From: Rathayibacter sp. SD072
GTDB lineage: Bacteria > Actinomycetota > Actinomycetes > Actinomycetales > Microbacteriaceae
DNA length: 42,248 bases
Direction: 5' to 3'
Assembly: GCF_017355185.1 (NCBI RefSeq)
Contig: NZ_JADILJ010000031.1
Location: forward strand, 1 to 42,248
Shown: positions 9,530 to 17,912 of the stretch, one piece after another
Layout: each line of letters begins with the position of its first letter
How positions within the stretch are numbered: position 1 is the stretch's first letter
Position numbers and translations under genes: made by a program
The notes under the pieces: generated by a model
What the model saw: only the letters and a program-made list of their open reading frames with translations
Databases searched by the model: none
What the model was told of the DNA's origin: nothing

Positions 9530-10901
9530 CAGCGGGCCCGAGGGCGAACGACTGCAGAAGGTCCTCGCCGCGGCGGGAGTGGCCTCCCGACGGGTGGTCG
9601 AGGAGATGATCGTCGCCCGGCGGATCCGGGTGAACGGGGAGGTGGCCGACGAGCTCGGGCGCCGGATCGATCCGGCGACGGACGCGATCGAGGTCGACGG
9701 AGTGGCGGTCCAGCTGGACACCACCCGCCGGTACGTGATGCTGAACAAGCCGGTCGGGGTCGTCAGCTCCCTCGCCGACGAGAACGGCCGGGCCGATCTC
9801 AGCACCTACACCCAGAACTTCGAGGAGCGGCTGTTCAACGTGGGCCGCCTCGACGCCGAGACGTCGGGACTGCTCGTGCTGACCAACGACGGAGAGCTCG
9901 CTCACGTGCTCGCGCACCCGTCGTTCGGCGTGACCAAGACCTACATCGCGAAGGTGCAGGGGCACGTGCTGCCCCAGACCATCGCCGCGCTGACCGCCGG
10001 TGTCGAGCTCGACGACGGACCGGTCTCGGCCGACAAGGCGCGACTGCTCGGCCGACCGGAGGGCAAGGCGAACGCCTCTCTCGTCGAGATCACACTCCAC
10101 TCCGGACGCAACCGCGTGGTGCGGCGCATGCTCGCCGCCGTCGGCCACCCGGTGCTCGAGCTCGTGCGGCGTCAGTTCGGGCCGCTCCACCTCGGAGCGC
10201 TCCGGTCGGGCGACCTGCGCGACCTCACCCGCGACGAGCTCGGCGCTCTGCTGACCATCTCGCGCCAGGGTCACGAGAAGGTGGCCGCGGAGAAGCCGGA
10301 GCCGACGCGGAAGGCGAGCGCGGGAGCGCGGCGTCCGCGTCCGCGAGTCGAGGAGCAGGGCCGGTCGGAGGAGCGCTCGCGGTCCGAGGAGCGGCCGCGG
10401 TGGCAGGATCGCCGGGAGGACGGCGCGCCCGCGCGGGAGCGGCGCGACAGCGCGGAGCGGCGATCCTCCGAGGAGCGTCGTCCTACTCCCGAGCGGCGCG
10501 ACTCCGGTGAGCGGCGTCCGTCGGCGGCGCGGCGCGACTCCGGCGAGCGGCGTCCTGCTCCCGAGCGTCGTGACTCGGGGGAGCGGCGTCCTGCTCCCGA
10601 GCGTCGTGACTCGGGGGAGCGGCGTCCTGCTCCCGAGCGTCGTGACTCGGGGGAGCGGCGTCCTGCTCCGGAGCGTCGTGACTCGGGGGAGCGTCGTCCT
10701 GCTCCCGATCGTCGTGATTCGGGTGAGCGGCGTTCTTCGGACGACCGACGCGATTCCGCCGACCGGCGTCCTCCTGCTGACCGGCGCGACTCCGGTGAGC
10801 GTCGGTCCGCCGACGACCGGCGCTCCTCCCCGGCTGCGGATCGGCGCCCTGCGGCCGGACGCCGCAGCGGCCCGGACAAGCTGCGACGACCGGATCGGTA
10901 G
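9516..10901 (+). CDS. rluB: 23S rRNA pseudouridine synthase (RsuA/RluB family) with long repeat tail
   Basis: The first 250 residues form a complete RsuA/RluB pseudouridine synthase: an S4 RNA-binding domain (about 10-65), then the catalytic domain with the nucleophilic Asp113 in GRLDAETSGLLVLTNDG and the family segment SGRNRVVRRML. It probably isomerises uridine in 23S rRNA helix 89. The remaining 210 residues are an unusual low-complexity tail of R, E, D, S and P, including a run of 12-residue repeats (consensus GERRPAPERRDS) at about 343-402 with degenerate copies either side. The tail is highly charged and surely disordered; RNA binding is an inference. Basic tails exist in actinobacterial homologues, but this one nearly doubles the protein. 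The ATG overlaps the scpB stop. Confidence 0.9.
   Translation: MSTPDSGPEGERLQKVLAAAGVASRRVVEEMIVARRIRVNGEVADELGRRIDPATDAIEVDGVAVQLDTTRRYVMLNKPVGVVSSLADENGRADLSTYTQNFEERLFNVGRLDAETSGLLVLTNDGELAHVLAHPSFGVTKTYIAKVQGHVLPQTIAALTAGVELDDGPVSADKARLLGRPEGKANASLVEITLHSGRNRVVRRMLAAVGHPVLELVRRQFGPLHLGALRSGDLRDLTRDELGALLTISRQGHEKVAAEKPEPTRKASAGARRPRPRVEEQGRSEERSRSEERPRWQDRREDGAPARERRDSAERRSSEERRPTPERRDSGERRPSAARRDSGERRPAPERRDSGERRPAPERRDSGERRPAPERRDSGERRPAPERRDSGERRPAPDRRDSGERRSSDDRRDSADRRPPADRRDSGERRSADDRRSSPAADRRPAAGRRSGPDKLRRPDR
10542..10721 (+). repeat. Five tandem 36-bp repeats inside rluB
   Basis: Five in-frame 36-bp units start at 10542, 10578, 10614, 10650 and 10686, each encoding GERRPAPERRDS or a close variant. 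The second and third units appear identical at DNA level, while the fifth has several changes. More diverged copies flank the array (about 10470-10541 and 10722-10835). Near-identity of neighbouring units suggests recent slippage or unequal recombination, and since the unit is a multiple of three, copy-number changes keep the frame. Confidence 0.9.
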
Positions 10902-10904
10902 GCT
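10899..10904 (+). promoter_or_regulatory. Putative -10 of tyrA-cmk-der, leaderless type
   Basis: TAGGCT lies 6 bases before the GTG start of tyrA, with no ribosome binding site between. It overlaps the last codons of rluB. A transcript starting at the GTG would be leaderless. Confidence 0.4.
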
Positions 10905-10910
10905 GTCGGG

Positions 10911-12017
10911 GTGAACGAGCTCCTGCACCCCGCCCCGCCCGCGATGCGGACGACCGGCACGGTGCGGGTGGTCGGCTCCGGGCTCCTGGGCGCGAGTATC
11001 GGCCTCGGCCTCGCCTCGCGCGGGGTCGACGTCGTCCTCGACGACGCGTCCCCGGCCAGCCTCTCGCTCGCCATCGACTACGGGGCCGGCCGGGCCGCCT
11101 CCGCTGACGACCGCCCGGCGCTCGTCGTCGTCTGCGTGCCGCCCGACGTGGTCTCGAGCGTCGTCGAGCGCGAACTCGCCGCCCACCCCGACGCCGTCGT
11201 GACCGATGTCGCGAGCGTCAAGACCCAGCCCCTGCGGGAGCTCCGCGAGCGCGGCATCGACCTCGCGCGCTACATCGGCTCGCACCCCATGGCCGGCCGC
11301 GAGCGGGGCGGGCCCGTGGCGGCCCGAGGCGACCTGTTCGTCGGGCGTCCCTGGGTGATCTGCCGCGACGGGGAGACGACCGCCGACGCCCTCGCCCTCG
11401 TCGAGGCGCTGGCGCTGGATCTCGGCGCGGCGATCGTCGAGATGGACCCGGAGGAGCACGACCTCGCCGTCGGCCTCGTCTCGCACGTCCCGCAGGTGGT
11501 CTCCTCGCTCCTCGGAGCGCGGCTGCTCGAGGCGCCGCACGCGTCGCTCCGACTCGCCGGCCAGGGCGTCCGCGACGTCACGCGGCTGGCCGCCTCGGCG
11601 CCGGAGCTCTGGGTGCAGATCCTCGCGGCGAACAGCGCCAACGTGGTCGAGGTCCTCGACGCGCTGCGCGAGGATCTGGCCGACTTCACGGACGCCCTGC
11701 GCGGACTCGACGCCGTCGGGGCGCGCCGCGTTCTGGCCGAGCACTTCGCCGCGGGCAACGCGGGCGTCGCCCGACTGCCCGGCAAGCACGGCCAGGACCA
11801 GCGCTTCGCGACCCTGATCGTGCTGATCGACGACGTCCCCGGAACGCTGGGTCGGCTCCTCGTCGAGATCGGCGAGGCCGGGGTCAACATGGAGGACGTG
11901 CGCCTCGAGCACGCGGAGGGGCGCCGCGTGGGCCTCGCCGAGATCTCGGTGGTGCCCGAGGCGGTCGGCCCACTGACAGAAGAACTGACCGCACGCGGCT
12001 GGAGGATCGCCGGATGA
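10911..12017 (+). CDS. tyrA: Prephenate dehydrogenase
   Basis: TyrA oxidatively decarboxylates prephenate to 4-hydroxyphenylpyruvate in tyrosine synthesis, usually with NAD. The 368-residue protein opens with a Rossmann motif ([19 protein letters not shown]) near residues 20-38. The conserved GSHPMAGRE substrate-site segment lies near 123-131. A C-terminal ACT-like regulatory domain is recognisable ([20 protein letters not shown] ... [10 protein letters not shown]), so feedback control by tyrosine is likely. The GTG start follows a TANNNT element directly. The stop overlaps the cmk ATG in an ATGA arrangement; tyrA-cmk-der is a common actinobacterial order. Confidence 0.93.
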   Translation: MNELLHPAPPAMRTTGTVRVVGSGLLGASIGLGLASRGVDVVLDDASPASLSLAIDYGAGRAASADDRPALVVVCVPPDVVSSVVERELAAHPDAVVTDVASVKTQPLRELRERGIDLARYIGSHPMAGRERGGPVAARGDLFVGRPWVICRDGETTADALALVEALALDLGAAIVEMDPEEHDLAVGLVSHVPQVVSSLLGARLLEAPHASLRLAGQGVRDVTRLAASAPELWVQILAANSANVVEVLDALREDLADFTDALRGLDAVGARRVLAEHFAAGNAGVARLPGKHGQDQRFATLIVLIDDVPGTLGRLLVEIGEAGVNMEDVRLEHAEGRRVGLAEISVVPEAVGPLTEELTARGWRIAG

Positions 12018-12853
12018 GCACCGAGCAGAACAGGCAGGAGGGCGGCCTGAACAGGATGACGCCCGCCCGCCGTGCCCAGCAGAGCATGCCGGAGGACGGC
12101 GGAGCCTCTCCGTCGACGGACCGCGGCACCCGGACGGACGAGTCCACCGACTTCGGCGACGCGATCGTCGTGGCCGTCGACGGGCCCGCGGGCAGCGGCA
12201 AGTCGAGCGTCTCGCGCGAGGCGGCCCGCCGTCTCGACTTCGAGTTCCTCGACACCGGCGCCGCCTACCGCGCCCTCGCGTGGCACGGGCTCGACGTGGG
12301 CCTCGACTTCGAGGACGAGAACGCGATCGTCGACGCCCTCGACGGCTTCGACTACTCCATCGGCACCGACCCCGAGTCGTACTCGGTCTGGGTCGGGCGC
12401 ACCGAGGTGACCGCAGCGATCCGCGAGCCCCGCGTCACGGGTCGCGTCTCGGCGGTCGCTAAGGTCCCGGAGGTGCGCCGCCGGGTCACCCTGCTCTTCC
12501 GCCGCATCATCGGCGAGACCCGCAAGGCGGGCATCATCGTCGAGGGACGCGACATCACGACGGTCGTCGCACCGACCGCGGAGGTCCGGATCCTGCTCAC
12601 GGCGAGCGAAGAGGCTAGAATGGCCAGGCGTTCGCGCGAGGTCACCACGGAATCCGCGGAAGCGACGGGTCAGGCACTGCGGTCGAGGGACCGCGCCGAC
12701 TCCCAGGTCGTCGACTTCATGAACGCCGCAGAAGGAGTCACTCTTCTCGACTCCACTCATCTCGACTTCGAGCAGACCGTCGACGCGGTCATCGCCGAGG
12801 TCAATACCTCGAGAGCAAGGGCCGGTCATGGCACAGGACACGCACGTCGGTGA
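12014..12853 (+). CDS. cmk: Cytidylate kinase
   Basis: Cytidylate kinase phosphorylates CMP and dCMP. The P-loop GPAGSGKS is at 57-64, followed by [19 protein letters not shown]-like [17 protein letters not shown], and [14 protein letters not shown], all typical of the family. The 279-residue length includes about 50 extra N-terminal residues rich in Q, R, T and D. The true start may therefore be internal (for example the ATG at codon 15), but the ATGA overlap with tyrA supports 12014. The 3' end overlaps der by 26 bases, so CMP kinase and the GTPase Der are coupled. Confidence 0.93.
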   Translation: MSTEQNRQEGGLNRMTPARRAQQSMPEDGGASPSTDRGTRTDESTDFGDAIVVAVDGPAGSGKSSVSREAARRLDFEFLDTGAAYRALAWHGLDVGLDFEDENAIVDALDGFDYSIGTDPESYSVWVGRTEVTAAIREPRVTGRVSAVAKVPEVRRRVTLLFRRIIGETRKAGIIVEGRDITTVVAPTAEVRILLTASEEARMARRSREVTTESAEATGQALRSRDRADSQVVDFMNAAEGVTLLDSTHLDFEQTVDAVIAEVNTSRARAGHGTGHARR

Positions 12854-14348
12854 CGACGAGCTGAACTTCGGAGACGACGACCTCGTCGAGCGCCTCGGCG
12901 ATCTCGACGAGCAGCTCGTCTCCTCACGCGCGAATGCGCTCCGCAGCGGACTCGAGGACTACGACCTCGACGACGAGGACCTCACCCTCCTGGAGTACTC
13001 GGGCGGCGACTCCGACGAGGTGCGCTACCTGCCGGCACTGCCGGTGGTCGCGATCGTCGGCCGTCCGAACGTCGGCAAGTCGGCGCTCGTGAACCGCATC
13101 CTCGGCCGCCGAGAGGCCGTCGTCGAGGACACCCCGGGCGTCACGCGCGACCGCGTCTCGTACAAGGCCGAGTGGATCGACCGCTCCTTCACGATCGTCG
13201 ACACCGGCGGCTGGGAGCCCGACGCCCGCGGCATCGACGCGTCCGTCGCCGCTCAGGCCGAGATCGCGATCGACCTCGCCGACGCCGTGATCTTCGTGGT
13301 CGACGCGAACGTCGGAGCCACCGCGACCGACGAGCACGTCGTGAAGCTGCTCCGCAAGACGAAGAAGCCGGTGTTCCTCGCGGCCAACAAGGTCGACGAT
13401 GCGCGCCAGGAGCCCAACGCCGCCTCGCTGTGGTCGCTCGGGCTCGGCGAGCCCTACCCGGTCTCGGCCGTCCACGGCCGCGGAGTCGCCGATCTGCTCG
13501 ACACGGTCCTCAAGACCCTGCCCCTCGAGTCGGCCGTCGCCAAGCGCGAGGTCGGCGGGCCGCGCCGCGTCGCGATCCTCGGCCGCCCGAACGTCGGCAA
13601 GTCGAGCCTGCTCAACAAGGCCGCGGGGGAGGAGCGGGTCGTCGTCAACGAGCTGGCCGGCACCACCCGCGACCCGGTCGACGAGCAGGTCGAGATCGCC
13701 GGCAAGGTGTGGCGCTTCGTCGACACCGCCGGCATCCGCCGCCGCGTGCACCTGCAGCAGGGCGCGGACTTCTACGCGTCGCTCCGCACCTCGACCGCGC
13801 TCGAGAAGGCCGAGGTCGCGGTCGTCGTGATCGACGTCTCCGAGCCGATCTCGGAGCAGGACGTCCGCATCATCGACCTCGTCCTCGAGTCGGGTCGCGC
13901 TCTGGTCCTCGCCTTCAACAAGTGGGACCTCCTGGACGACGAGCGGCGCCGCTACCTCGAGCGCGAGATCGAGACGGATCTCGCCCACGTCGCGTGGGCG
14001 CCCCGCGTCAACATCTCGGCCCGCACCGGCCGCCACCTCGAGAAGCTCGTCCCCGCCCTCGAGCTCGCACTCGAGTCGTGGGACACGCGCATCCCGACGG
14101 GCAAGTTCAACGCGTTCCTCGCCGAGCTCACGGCGGCGCACCCGCACCCGCTGCGCGGCGGCAAGCAGCCCCGCGTGCTGTTCGGCACGCAGGCGTCCTC
14201 GCGCCCGCCGACATTCGTGCTCTTCACCACCGGCTTCCTCGACCCCGGCTACCGCCGCTACATCCAGCGCCGGCTGCGCGAGATCTACGGCTTCCAGGGG
14301 TCGCCGGTCAACGTCAACATGCGTGTCCGCGAGAAGCGGGCCCGCTAG
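12828..14348 (+). CDS. der: Ribosome biogenesis GTPase Der (EngA)
   Basis: Der is the tandem-GTPase that assists 50S ribosome maturation. Two G domains are clear: GRPNVGKS at 78-85 with [14 protein letters not shown] and NKVD, and GRPNVGKS at 252-259 with [12 protein letters not shown] and NKWD. A C-terminal KH-like domain ends in [14 protein letters not shown]. At 506 residues it is longer than E. coli Der because of an acidic N-terminal extension of about 70 residues (rich in D, E and L), a feature of actinobacterial versions. It ends the housekeeping block and is followed by a strong hairpin. Confidence 0.96.
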   Translation: MAQDTHVGDDELNFGDDDLVERLGDLDEQLVSSRANALRSGLEDYDLDDEDLTLLEYSGGDSDEVRYLPALPVVAIVGRPNVGKSALVNRILGRREAVVEDTPGVTRDRVSYKAEWIDRSFTIVDTGGWEPDARGIDASVAAQAEIAIDLADAVIFVVDANVGATATDEHVVKLLRKTKKPVFLAANKVDDARQEPNAASLWSLGLGEPYPVSAVHGRGVADLLDTVLKTLPLESAVAKREVGGPRRVAILGRPNVGKSSLLNKAAGEERVVVNELAGTTRDPVDEQVEIAGKVWRFVDTAGIRRRVHLQQGADFYASLRTSTALEKAEVAVVVIDVSEPISEQDVRIIDLVLESGRALVLAFNKWDLLDDERRRYLEREIETDLAHVAWAPRVNISARTGRHLEKLVPALELALESWDTRIPTGKFNAFLAELTAAHPHPLRGGKQPRVLFGTQASSRPPTFVLFTTGFLDPGYRRYIQRRLREIYGFQGSPVNVNMRVREKRAR

Positions 14349-14362
14349 ACCCGTCCCCTCAC

Positions 14363-14409
14363 ACGCCTCCGGCCCGCCGGGATCCTCGGATCCTGCGGGC
14401 CGGAGGCGT
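14363..14409. terminator. Strong hairpin between der and a convergent TetR gene
   Basis: A 15-bp perfect stem pairs 14363-14377 with 14395-14409, and a second GGATCC/GGATCC pairing (14380-14385 with 14388-14393) extends it inside a bulge. It lies between two convergent genes and can act in both directions. There is no long U-tract, as is common in high-GC actinobacteria. Confidence 0.8.
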
Positions 14410-14429
14410 TCGTGCATGCTCGCGGGTGC

Positions 14430-15029
14430 TCAGGCGTCAGCGACGGCGGAGGCGCTCGACGACAGCGGCCACCAGGGCGGCAGGACCTGCGCGAACGCGT
14501 CCAGGTAGAGGTCGGGGTCGCGAGGGTCCGGCAGGCGCAGCCACTCCTCCATCAGCGCGGCGGAACCGGCCGAGATGTAGGCGGCGGCACCGCCGGGGAG
14601 GAAGCCCTCCTGAGGGACGGTGACCGCACCGCTCGCGACCGCGTCGTTGACGGATCGGCGGAAGTGGCCCGCCAGCATGACGCGCAGGCCCGAGTCTCCT
14701 CCGGCGTCGTCGAAGGCGCCGAGGTAGAGGGAGCGGTGCCGCTCGAGGTGGTCCAGGATCCGCACTGTCGCCTCGCTGTTGGACGCATCCGCGGGATCGC
14801 CCTCGCCCAGGCGCGCCAGGTAGTCCACCCGGATCACGTCGAGCTCGATCGAGAGCGCCGCGGTGAGGAGCTCGGCGGCGGAGGCCGCGTGCGCGTAGAA
14901 GGTGGAGCGGTTCACTCCGGCGCGGTCGGTGATGTCCGAGACCGTGAGGCCCGAGACCGCGCGCTCGGTGGCGAGATCGATGATCGCCCTGTGCAGCGAC
15001 TCCTGCGATCGTCTCTGCCGCGCGTCCAT
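14430..15029 (-). CDS. TetR/AcrR family transcriptional regulator
   Basis: This 199-residue protein has a TetR helix-turn-helix at the N-terminus: RAIIDLATERAVSGLTVSDI then RAGVNRSTFYAHAASAAELL at roughly residues 11-57. The C-terminal ligand domain is all-helical with ALMEEWLRLPDP near the end. The ATG at 15029 is preceded by GGGAGG at good spacing. A long upstream in-frame extension is possible but would run into the tRNA promoter. Its nearest neighbour upstream is tRNA-Pro and downstream der, neither an obvious target, so the regulon is unknown. Confidence 0.85.
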   Translation of the reverse strand: MDARQRRSQESLHRAIIDLATERAVSGLTVSDITDRAGVNRSTFYAHAASAAELLTAALSIELDVIRVDYLARLGEGDPADASNSEATVRILDHLERHRSLYLGAFDDAGGDSGLRVMLAGHFRRSVNDAVASGAVTVPQEGFLPGGAAAYISAGSAALMEEWLRLPDPRDPDLYLDAFAQVLPPWWPLSSSASAVADA

Positions 15030-15140
15030 GCCGCCTCCCGTGCTGTCCGCCCCGCCGCCGGTGATTCCGGGGCGCGGGCGCTCAGCGATTCTACGCAGGC
15101 GCGGACGTGGCTCGTTTTCACTTCCGGGGCTGCGACCCGC

Positions 15141-15146
15141 TAAGAT
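15141..15146 (+). promoter_or_regulatory. Putative -10 of tRNA-Pro
   Basis: TAAGAT in CGCTAAGATAGTCGAG is a good -10 hexamer 35 bases upstream of the mature tRNA 5' end. TTTTCA at 15115-15120 is the nearest AT-rich element, but at 20 bases its spacing is long for a -35. Confidence 0.5.
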
Positions 15147-15181
15147 AGTCGAGTTGCCCGGGCCACGAACCCGGACTGCCA

Positions 15182-15255
<74 letters not shown>

Positions 15256-15260
15256 CATCA

Positions 15261-15291
15261 CAGCCCGAGCGAGAAGATCTCGCTCGGGCTG
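15261..15291 (+). terminator. Terminator hairpin after tRNA-Pro
   Basis: A perfect 14-bp stem pairs CAGCCCGAGCGAGA (15261-15274) with 15278-15291 around a 3-base loop. It begins 6 bases after the tRNA end, the expected place for a tRNA transcript terminator. Confidence 0.8.
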
Positions 15292-15919
15292 CGCCTCGAT
15301 GCAAGACTCCTCGTTCGAGTCGCGAGGGGTTCGTCCTTCTGCCGCTGCGGTGCTTTCTCGGGCTCCGACGATGCTGGTGCCACGGGAGCAGGATCCCGAT
15401 TCCTCGTGTTCCGCGACTGGTCGCTCGGTGATGGCGCAGCCGCTCGAGAGCAGATCTTCGTCCGTTCCCGCGCACTGCCCGGGTCGCGGGGACACTGCTC
15501 GCTGGGGAGACGGCGCCCGGCCCCCGATCGCAGGTGCTCCGGCGAGACGGATCACGTCGATGCTCCTGACCGAGGCCCGTACCGCGTTCCGTCACGAGCC
15601 CGGACGAGTGCACCGGATGTCTGCGGGGCACTCGCTCCGACGGAGGGGCGCCACTCGCTCCGACCGGGACGGCCGTCGTCCACAGAAGGAGGGGCCGCCC
15701 GGATCGACAGGACTCCTTTCCTCCTGACGGTGAGAGGAGGTCACGGGGCGACGTGGGCGGGGCCCGGCCCGATCGTGGAGCCTCCGAGCCTGCCCGCGTC
15801 GATCCGTTCCGCGGGTTCTTCACCCGACCCGGTGCGGTCGCATCGAGCCTTCACCCCCGATGACCCGTGCCGCCGACCTCGAAGCCGACCGCCGACTTCC
15901 GGGAGCGCACGGCTCCGGA
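15292..15919. other. About 630 bp without a recognisable gene
   Basis: Open frames exist on both strands, as expected at this GC content, but none resembles a known family, shows good third-position bias or has a convincing ribosome binding site. Bases 15629-15641 and 15652-15664 repeat CACTCGCTCCGAC. The stretch lies between a tRNA terminator and the 3' end of an oxidoreductase gene. A decayed gene or a small RNA cannot be excluded. I see no integrase, att-like duplication of the tRNA 3' end, or insertion sequence. Confidence 0.5.
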
Positions 15920-16969
15920 TCAGAGCTTGACGACCATCTTGCCGGTGTTCTCTCCGCGCATCATCGCGAAGTAGGCCTCGAGGGTGTTCTCGAATCCGTC
16001 GGCGACGGTCTCGTGGAAGCGGAGGGCTCCCGTGGCGAGCCAGCCGGCGGCCTCCTGGAAGAACTGGGTCTGGAGGTCCATCTCCTCGGTGACCATGAAG
16101 GTGAGCAGCTTGGAGCGGGTGACCGCGAGGTTCCAGATGTTGCCGGGGCCGACGACGGGCTCGTCGTTGTACTGGGAGACCATGCCGCTGAGGACGACGC
16201 GGGCGTGGGTGTTGAGGGCGCCGATCGCGGCCTCGAGCGCCTCGCCGCCGACGTTGTCGAAGAAGACGTCGATCCCTTCCGGAGCGATCTCCGCGAGCTG
16301 CTCCGCGATGGCGCGGGACTTGTAGTTGAAGGCGGCATCGAATCCGAACTGCTCGACGAGCTGGACGACCTTCTCGTCGGAGCCGGCGCTGCCGATGATG
16401 CGGGCTGCGCCCTTCAGCTTGGCGATCTGACCGACGGTGCTCCCGACCGCGCCGGCCGCGCCGGAGACGTAGACGGTCTCCCCGCCCGTGATCTGAGCGA
16501 AGCGTTCGATCCCGACGTAGGCGGTCATACCGGGCACGCCCAGTACACCCAGGTAGGCCGAGAGCGGCGCGAGGTCCGGGTCCACCTTGTACACGGTCGC
16601 AGCGTCGAGGACGGCGTGCTCGCGCCAGCCCTGACCGTGGAAGACGTGGTCGCCGACGTCGAACCCCTCGGCGCGGGAGGACAGCACTCGCCCGATCGCC
16701 GGCCCGTCCATCGGGGCTCCCACCTCGTACGGCTCGATGTAGGACTTCTTCGCGCTCATCCGGCCGCGCATGTAGGGGTCGACGGAGAGGAACTCGTTCA
16801 CGACGAGCATCTGACCGACTCCGGTCGCTGCGAGCGGAGCGCTCTTGATGGCGAAGTCGGCCGCGGTCGGCGTGCCGACGGGGCGCTGCTCCAGGTACCA
16901 GGCGCGGGTGGTCGACGGAGAGTCGCCGTCGATGATCGCGGCAGAGTCGGCGGAAGGTGTGGTGGTCAT
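15920..16969 (-). CDS. NADP-dependent medium-chain oxidoreductase (CurA/PTGR-like)
   Basis: This 349-residue enzyme belongs to the zinc-free medium-chain dehydrogenase/reductase group of prostaglandin reductase, curcumin reductase CurA and YncB, which reduce activated double bonds with NADPH. Visible hallmarks are EFLSVDPYMRGRM near the N-terminus, GVPGMTAYVG, the nucleotide-binding YVSGAAGAVGSTVGQIAKL, IGSAGSDEK and FDNVGGE. The start at 16969 has GAGGAG upstream. It is divergent from a TetR gene across a region with two strong palindromes, so control by that TetR is likely. A paralogue lies at 38280-39290. The physiological substrate is unknown. Confidence 0.9.
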   Translation of the reverse strand: MTTTPSADSAAIIDGDSPSTTRAWYLEQRPVGTPTAADFAIKSAPLAATGVGQMLVVNEFLSVDPYMRGRMSAKKSYIEPYEVGAPMDGPAIGRVLSSRAEGFDVGDHVFHGQGWREHAVLDAATVYKVDPDLAPLSAYLGVLGVPGMTAYVGIERFAQITGGETVYVSGAAGAVGSTVGQIAKLKGAARIIGSAGSDEKVVQLVEQFGFDAAFNYKSRAIAEQLAEIAPEGIDVFFDNVGGEALEAAIGALNTHARVVLSGMVSQYNDEPVVGPGNIWNLAVTRSKLLTFMVTEEMDLQTQFFQEAAGWLATGALRFHETVADGFENTLEAYFAMMRGENTGKMVVKL

Positions 16970-16987
16970 GTCTGCTTCTCCTCGGAT

Positions 16988-17034
16988 GTGGGTGGAAACC
17001 GATCGGTTTCCACCCACTGTAAACCGATCGGTTT
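16988..17034. promoter_or_regulatory. Twin TetR operators: a 30-bp perfect palindrome and a 14-bp palindrome
   Basis: Bases 16988-17017 form a perfect 30-bp inverted repeat, each arm GTGGGTGGAAACCGA. Bases 17021-17034 repeat the core AAACCGATCGGTTT. They fill the space between the divergent oxidoreductase and tetR genes. A plausible minus-strand promoter has -10 TACAGT (complement of 17016-17021) and -35 TTGTGG (complement of 17040-17045), so both operators would overlap it. A near copy occurs at 17834-17853. Confidence 0.85.
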
Positions 17035-17054
17035 CGTCTCCACAAGATCAGCGG

Positions 17055-17060
17055 TACGAT
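17055..17060 (+). promoter_or_regulatory. Putative -10 of the tetR gene, leaderless type
   Basis: TACGAT lies 6 bases before the ATG at 17067, and no Shine-Dalgarno sequence fits between. The palindrome at 17021-17034 lies just upstream, in the -35 area, which suggests autoregulation. Confidence 0.45.
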
Positions 17061-17066
17061 CCGTCC

Positions 17067-17651
17067 ATGACCTCTGGTGCCACTGGATCACCGGCGACCC
17101 GCACGCGACTGCTGGACGCCGCGGCCGAGTTGTTCTACAGCCAGGGCGTGCATGTGGGCGTCGATGCCCTGTGCCGCGCGGCGGGAGTCTCGAAGCGGTC
17201 CATGTACCAGCTGTTCGACAGCAAGGAAGAACTCCTCGCTGCCAGCCTCGCCCGCTCCGTACCGGGCTATCTCGCCGCCCTTCTGCCGGCACCGGAACTC
17301 GAGTTGCCGCCTCGCGAGCGTGTCATGCACGTGTTCGAGCGACTGGAGGCCGTCGTCGCGGATCCGGCGTTCCGCGGATGCCCGTACGTGTCTGCTGCGA
17401 TGGAGATCAAGGAGCCCGAGCATCCGGCGCGGGTCGTGGCCCGCGGCTTCCACGACACCCTGACCGAGTACTTCCGGACCGCGGTCGTCCGGGCGGGAGT
17501 CGTCGACTCGGAGGTGCTGGCGAAGCAGCTGACCATGGTGCACGACGGGGTGACGGCCCGTGCTGTCGTCCAGGCCGCTCCGACGCCGGGGCTCGCCGCG
17601 GCGACCGCGTCGGTGCTCCTCGATCACGCCGGAGTCGGTGCCCGCGACTGA
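17067..17651 (+). CDS. TetR/AcrR family regulator, probable repressor of the flanking oxidoreductase
   Basis: The 194-residue protein has an N-terminal HTH (RTRLLDAAAELFYSQGVHVG, then CRAAGVSKRSMYQLFDSKEE) at about 11-57 and a helical C-terminal domain with RGCPYVSAAMEIKEPEHP, a segment seen in TetR proteins with a C-terminal effector domain. The ATG is directly downstream of a TACGAT element. It is divergent from the 15920-16969 oxidoreductase; AAACCG(A/G)TCGGTTT palindromes lie between them and also before the metallo-beta-lactamase gene at 17913. Such TetR proteins often sense electrophilic or aromatic compounds; the ligand here is unknown. Confidence 0.88.
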   Translation: MTSGATGSPATRTRLLDAAAELFYSQGVHVGVDALCRAAGVSKRSMYQLFDSKEELLAASLARSVPGYLAALLPAPELELPPRERVMHVFERLEAVVADPAFRGCPYVSAAMEIKEPEHPARVVARGFHDTLTEYFRTAVVRAGVVDSEVLAKQLTMVHDGVTARAVVQAAPTPGLAAATASVLLDHAGVGARD

Positions 17652-17827
17652 GGTCGGCACCGGCAGGGCCGTGTGCGCTCGTCCGTGCGATCTTCGTCGG
17701 CACGGTCGCCTCGCTGATGGCCGACTCGGGGACGGCCGGTGCTTCGACGGCTCCTGGCCGTCGGCGGCGAACGTCCCCGATCCGCGGATCACTTCCTCTG
17801 TGCCACTACCTGATGCGACGGATCCCC

Positions 17828-17856
17828 TTGCGAGTGGAAACCGGTCGGTTTACTCT
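17828..17856 (+). promoter_or_regulatory. Promoter with embedded TetR operator before the metallo-beta-lactamase gene
   Basis: TTGCGA (17828-17833) and TACTCT (17851-17856) are 17 bases apart, a standard -35/-10 pair. The spacer is occupied by GTGGAAACCGGTCGGTTTAC (17834-17853), which matches the palindromes at 16988-17034 with one core base changed. A repressor bound here would block RNA polymerase. Confidence 0.75.
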
Positions 17857-17912
17857 GAGCGCCGTCGGTACCCCTTCGGTTCCGACCTGGCATCCCGAGA
17901 GAAGAGGCCACC

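Noticed and set aside
10542-10721. Possible CRISPR array
   Set aside because: The 36-bp units are head-to-tail with no unique spacers and encode a protein repeat in frame.
9330-11912. 860-codon minus-strand open frame opposite rluB and tyrA
   Set aside because: It is the antisense of two well-supported genes; its repeats mirror the rluB tail repeats and no family motif appears.
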